DNA from: Triops longicaudatus
Taxonomy: Eukaryota; Arthropoda; Branchiopoda; Notostraca; Triopsidae
Length of the DNA: 64,000 bases
Direction of reading: 5' to 3'
Assembly (NCBI GenBank): GCA_022885665.1
Contig: JAGQDJ010000141.1
Location: 1 to 64,000, forward strand
This document shows, in pieces, positions 61,903-64,000 of the stretch. The position numbers and the translations under genes were made by a program. A model generated the notes under the pieces. That model did not search any database, was not told where the DNA came from, and worked only from the letters and a program-made list of their open reading frames with translations. Position 1 is the first letter of the stretch; every line of letters begins with the position of its first letter.

Positions 61903-64000
61903 TTTCCTTTCAAATGTAAATGTGACGAAGATATGTTCTACAACTTCCAAGTCGTCAGCTGACACTTCTGCTGTTGCGGTGACACCGGTAGGCAATTACA
62001 ACAAACCGCCAACAAATCCGCCCGGGATTTGCGCTATTCATATATCGATCCGACACTGGCTCGCTAATCTTCTCTCTGTATGGAAAGAAATTCCCATTAA
62101 ATTTTTGGGTAATCACCTTGCCAAGTTTTACACGTTTCATTTACTGTTGTTGTAATGCTAATTCTTTTATTACCACTTAAACTCAATGAACGCTAAAATA
62201 CCCACTTACGTTCGAATTATCCTTATTTGCAACGAGGCACACAATACGTAAGGAAATGGCACAAAAAACAGAAAAGACTGGCCAAGGATGAATCAGCCCA
62301 TAAATCTCAATAAAACTATTGCTTAGAATTACAATTCAATTCCGTCCACAGAACTTCAACACTCCATGCACAAAACTCTCGTAAAAGACGACTGGTCCAA
62401 TGCAGCTAGTTCGACATTGATCTCTCAGGACGGATCGCGTCCTTTTGCTTTCGACGAACGTCACAGCCCCCAGCGTCGGCGCCGCACCGCGCATTGCCAA
62501 CTAGACCCTCCATAAAGCCAAAATCGATGTGCAAGACACCGTGTAAGCAAAAAAAAAAAAAACTAAAGAAGAGCTGCATTACAATGTTTTAACTTTTTAC
62601 ATATAAGACAAAGACTGCAAACGTCATGCATTTCATTCTTGCAACACAAATTTAATTAAGCCTTACGGACTATCCAGCAAACAAAATTAATGCTTCGGAG
62701 ATTGATTTCCTGTGTACTCTAGGGATGACCTGTTAACAGAATATGTATGTTAAAACCAAGCTGTGCGATTTTCTGAATTCCGACGACGTCTTCCGGTTGT
62801 TTGAGATTGTACATATTTTTTCTTAAGAGAACCGGACGCCGATGCCTTATCACTGGGCGGGTACCAGCGGTTTGCTTTGAGGTAATCGCAAGAAGAGGGG
62901 CGTGCTGAAGACGGGGTAGATTGATAAGCAAGTTTGAGGTTATGACGTTATTAGAACCTTGGCAAATAGGTTGGGTAGACGGACTTGCTTAAAATTACCG
63001 AGCGGATTAACAGGAATGTTAAATTTGATGACCGCTGGTCATCTATGCGAAGGTATTTTATCACTGTGGTTAATCTATCCCAAATTTGAGGTAATTTTCT
63101 TCTGTTTTACAACGGCACGCATAGAAACTCGTCGCCACAGATCTACCAGCTGGAATACTTGATCTATCCTGATGAGCCTCATATAATTTCCTAGAAGTTT
63201 AATCAAGCGGACTTCACTTGGAACGCCGAAGACGTCTCCTTTCGTGTGTATAGGCACCCCCTAAATTCCTTGCGACTACCACAGAAGAAATACTTAATTG
63301 CAACTCGGATAATGACAAGCTCCGCTTAATTACAAGATAATCTCAAGTCCCGTTATACTTCCATTTAAAGTAATAGAGACTAACCTCGGATGGTGGCAAC
63401 TCGGTTAATGTCACACTCGCATAAAACCATTTAATTTTCATTCTCCTTTTAGTATCTTTCAGTGTTATTTACATCCGTTTAATAACAGCCGACTAAGGAT
63501 ATGAGCAACAAACATGTCAAACACGAGACCAAAAAATTTCCAGAAAAGCTTCTATGATTTTTTCTCGAAACGCATTTCCTTACGGAAATAAGCCTTTCTT
63601 CTTTAACTATTTTCGAATTCCTGAATTTTGCGATTTCTAATCAGTTCTGAAATTCAAAGAGAAGCAGAAAGAAGTCAGAAAGGAAGTACATATCTTTAAC
63701 CTGGCGGGTTGAAGCGGTGTCCCTCTTGGGAAAAAAAACGAAGCACAAGTGTCGATTGCACAAACGTTCTGTGTTGATCCAAGCGTTATTTAAAAGATTA
63801 AGAAAGATAAGGAAGGCATTTTGGATAATTGGCGAAAAAAATGGACCCAGATCGGAAGCGCAAAAGAGTGCTATGCAGCGTTCAGTCACTATTCTGCAAA
63901 GTTGTAGATTTTTTTATTTTAATTCCTTTTATAAAGCACTATTTATATGACATCTTATTACAAGCATATACGGATACAATGTTGTTTTCACTGAATTGGA
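61903..64000. other. right end of the window, no recognised gene
   Basis: Open frames of 60-80 codons occur on both strands. The minus-strand frame at 63075-63257 has coding-like composition (for example GDVFGVPSEVRLIKLLGNY) but I cannot match it to a family or find a convincing splice partner. It may be an exon of a gene that continues beyond the window. Confidence 0.5.

Noticed and set aside
1..64000. Prokaryote-type features (operons, CRISPR arrays, ribosome binding sites, phage or IS elements)
   Set aside because: All genes are intron-bearing animal genes with their own promoters, and no spaced direct-repeat array or transposase frame is present.

Overview
This is nuclear DNA from an arthropod, most likely a pancrustacean. 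All genes are interrupted by mostly short (about 50-100 bp) GT-AG introns. The protein set fits that group: two Gq-type r-opsins, a nudel-like mosaic serine protease, a BMP9/10-like ligand, a quiver-type Ly-6 protein and a Smog/GPR158-like receptor. I cannot name the species. Gene models were built by hand from splice sites and reading phase; in every model the exon lengths sum to an intact frame, but none has been tested against transcripts.

Layout. 0.15-7.6 kb (-): class C orphan GPCR (GPR158/Smog family), running off the left edge. 7.6-16.6 kb: no gene seen. 16.6-23.1 kb (+): microsomal triglyceride transfer protein (MTP), with two possible signal-peptide starts. 23.4-24.6 kb (-): BMP9/10-like TGF-beta ligand, tail-to-tail with MTP. 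25.0-34.4 kb (-): nudel-like type II membrane mosaic protease of about 2,400 residues. 34.7-36.2 kb (-) and 38.2-39.6 kb (+): head-to-head pair of r-opsins around a 1.9 kb shared upstream region. 41.1-45.6 kb (+): COPII coat subunit Sec24 (C/D type). 46.4-47.3 kb (+): isochorismatase-domain protein. 47.5-53.1 kb (-): 5-oxoprolinase (22 exons). 54.3-56.6 kb (-): C2H2 zinc-finger protein. 60.1-61.9 kb (-): quiver-like GPI-anchored Ly-6 protein. 61.9-64.0 kb: no recognised gene.

Most neighbours are unrelated in function, as expected for an animal chromosome, and I find no operon-like or novel multi-gene system. The opsin pair is the one clear paralogous cluster. The points most worth a second look are the three-fold modular architecture of the nudel-like protease, the opsin pair (different introns, Asp at the usual Glu181 position, DRF in one copy, a P3/RCSI-type promoter site in the other), the alternative MTP start, a tRNA-like fold lacking an anticodon arm, and small inverted-repeat elements with related ends.
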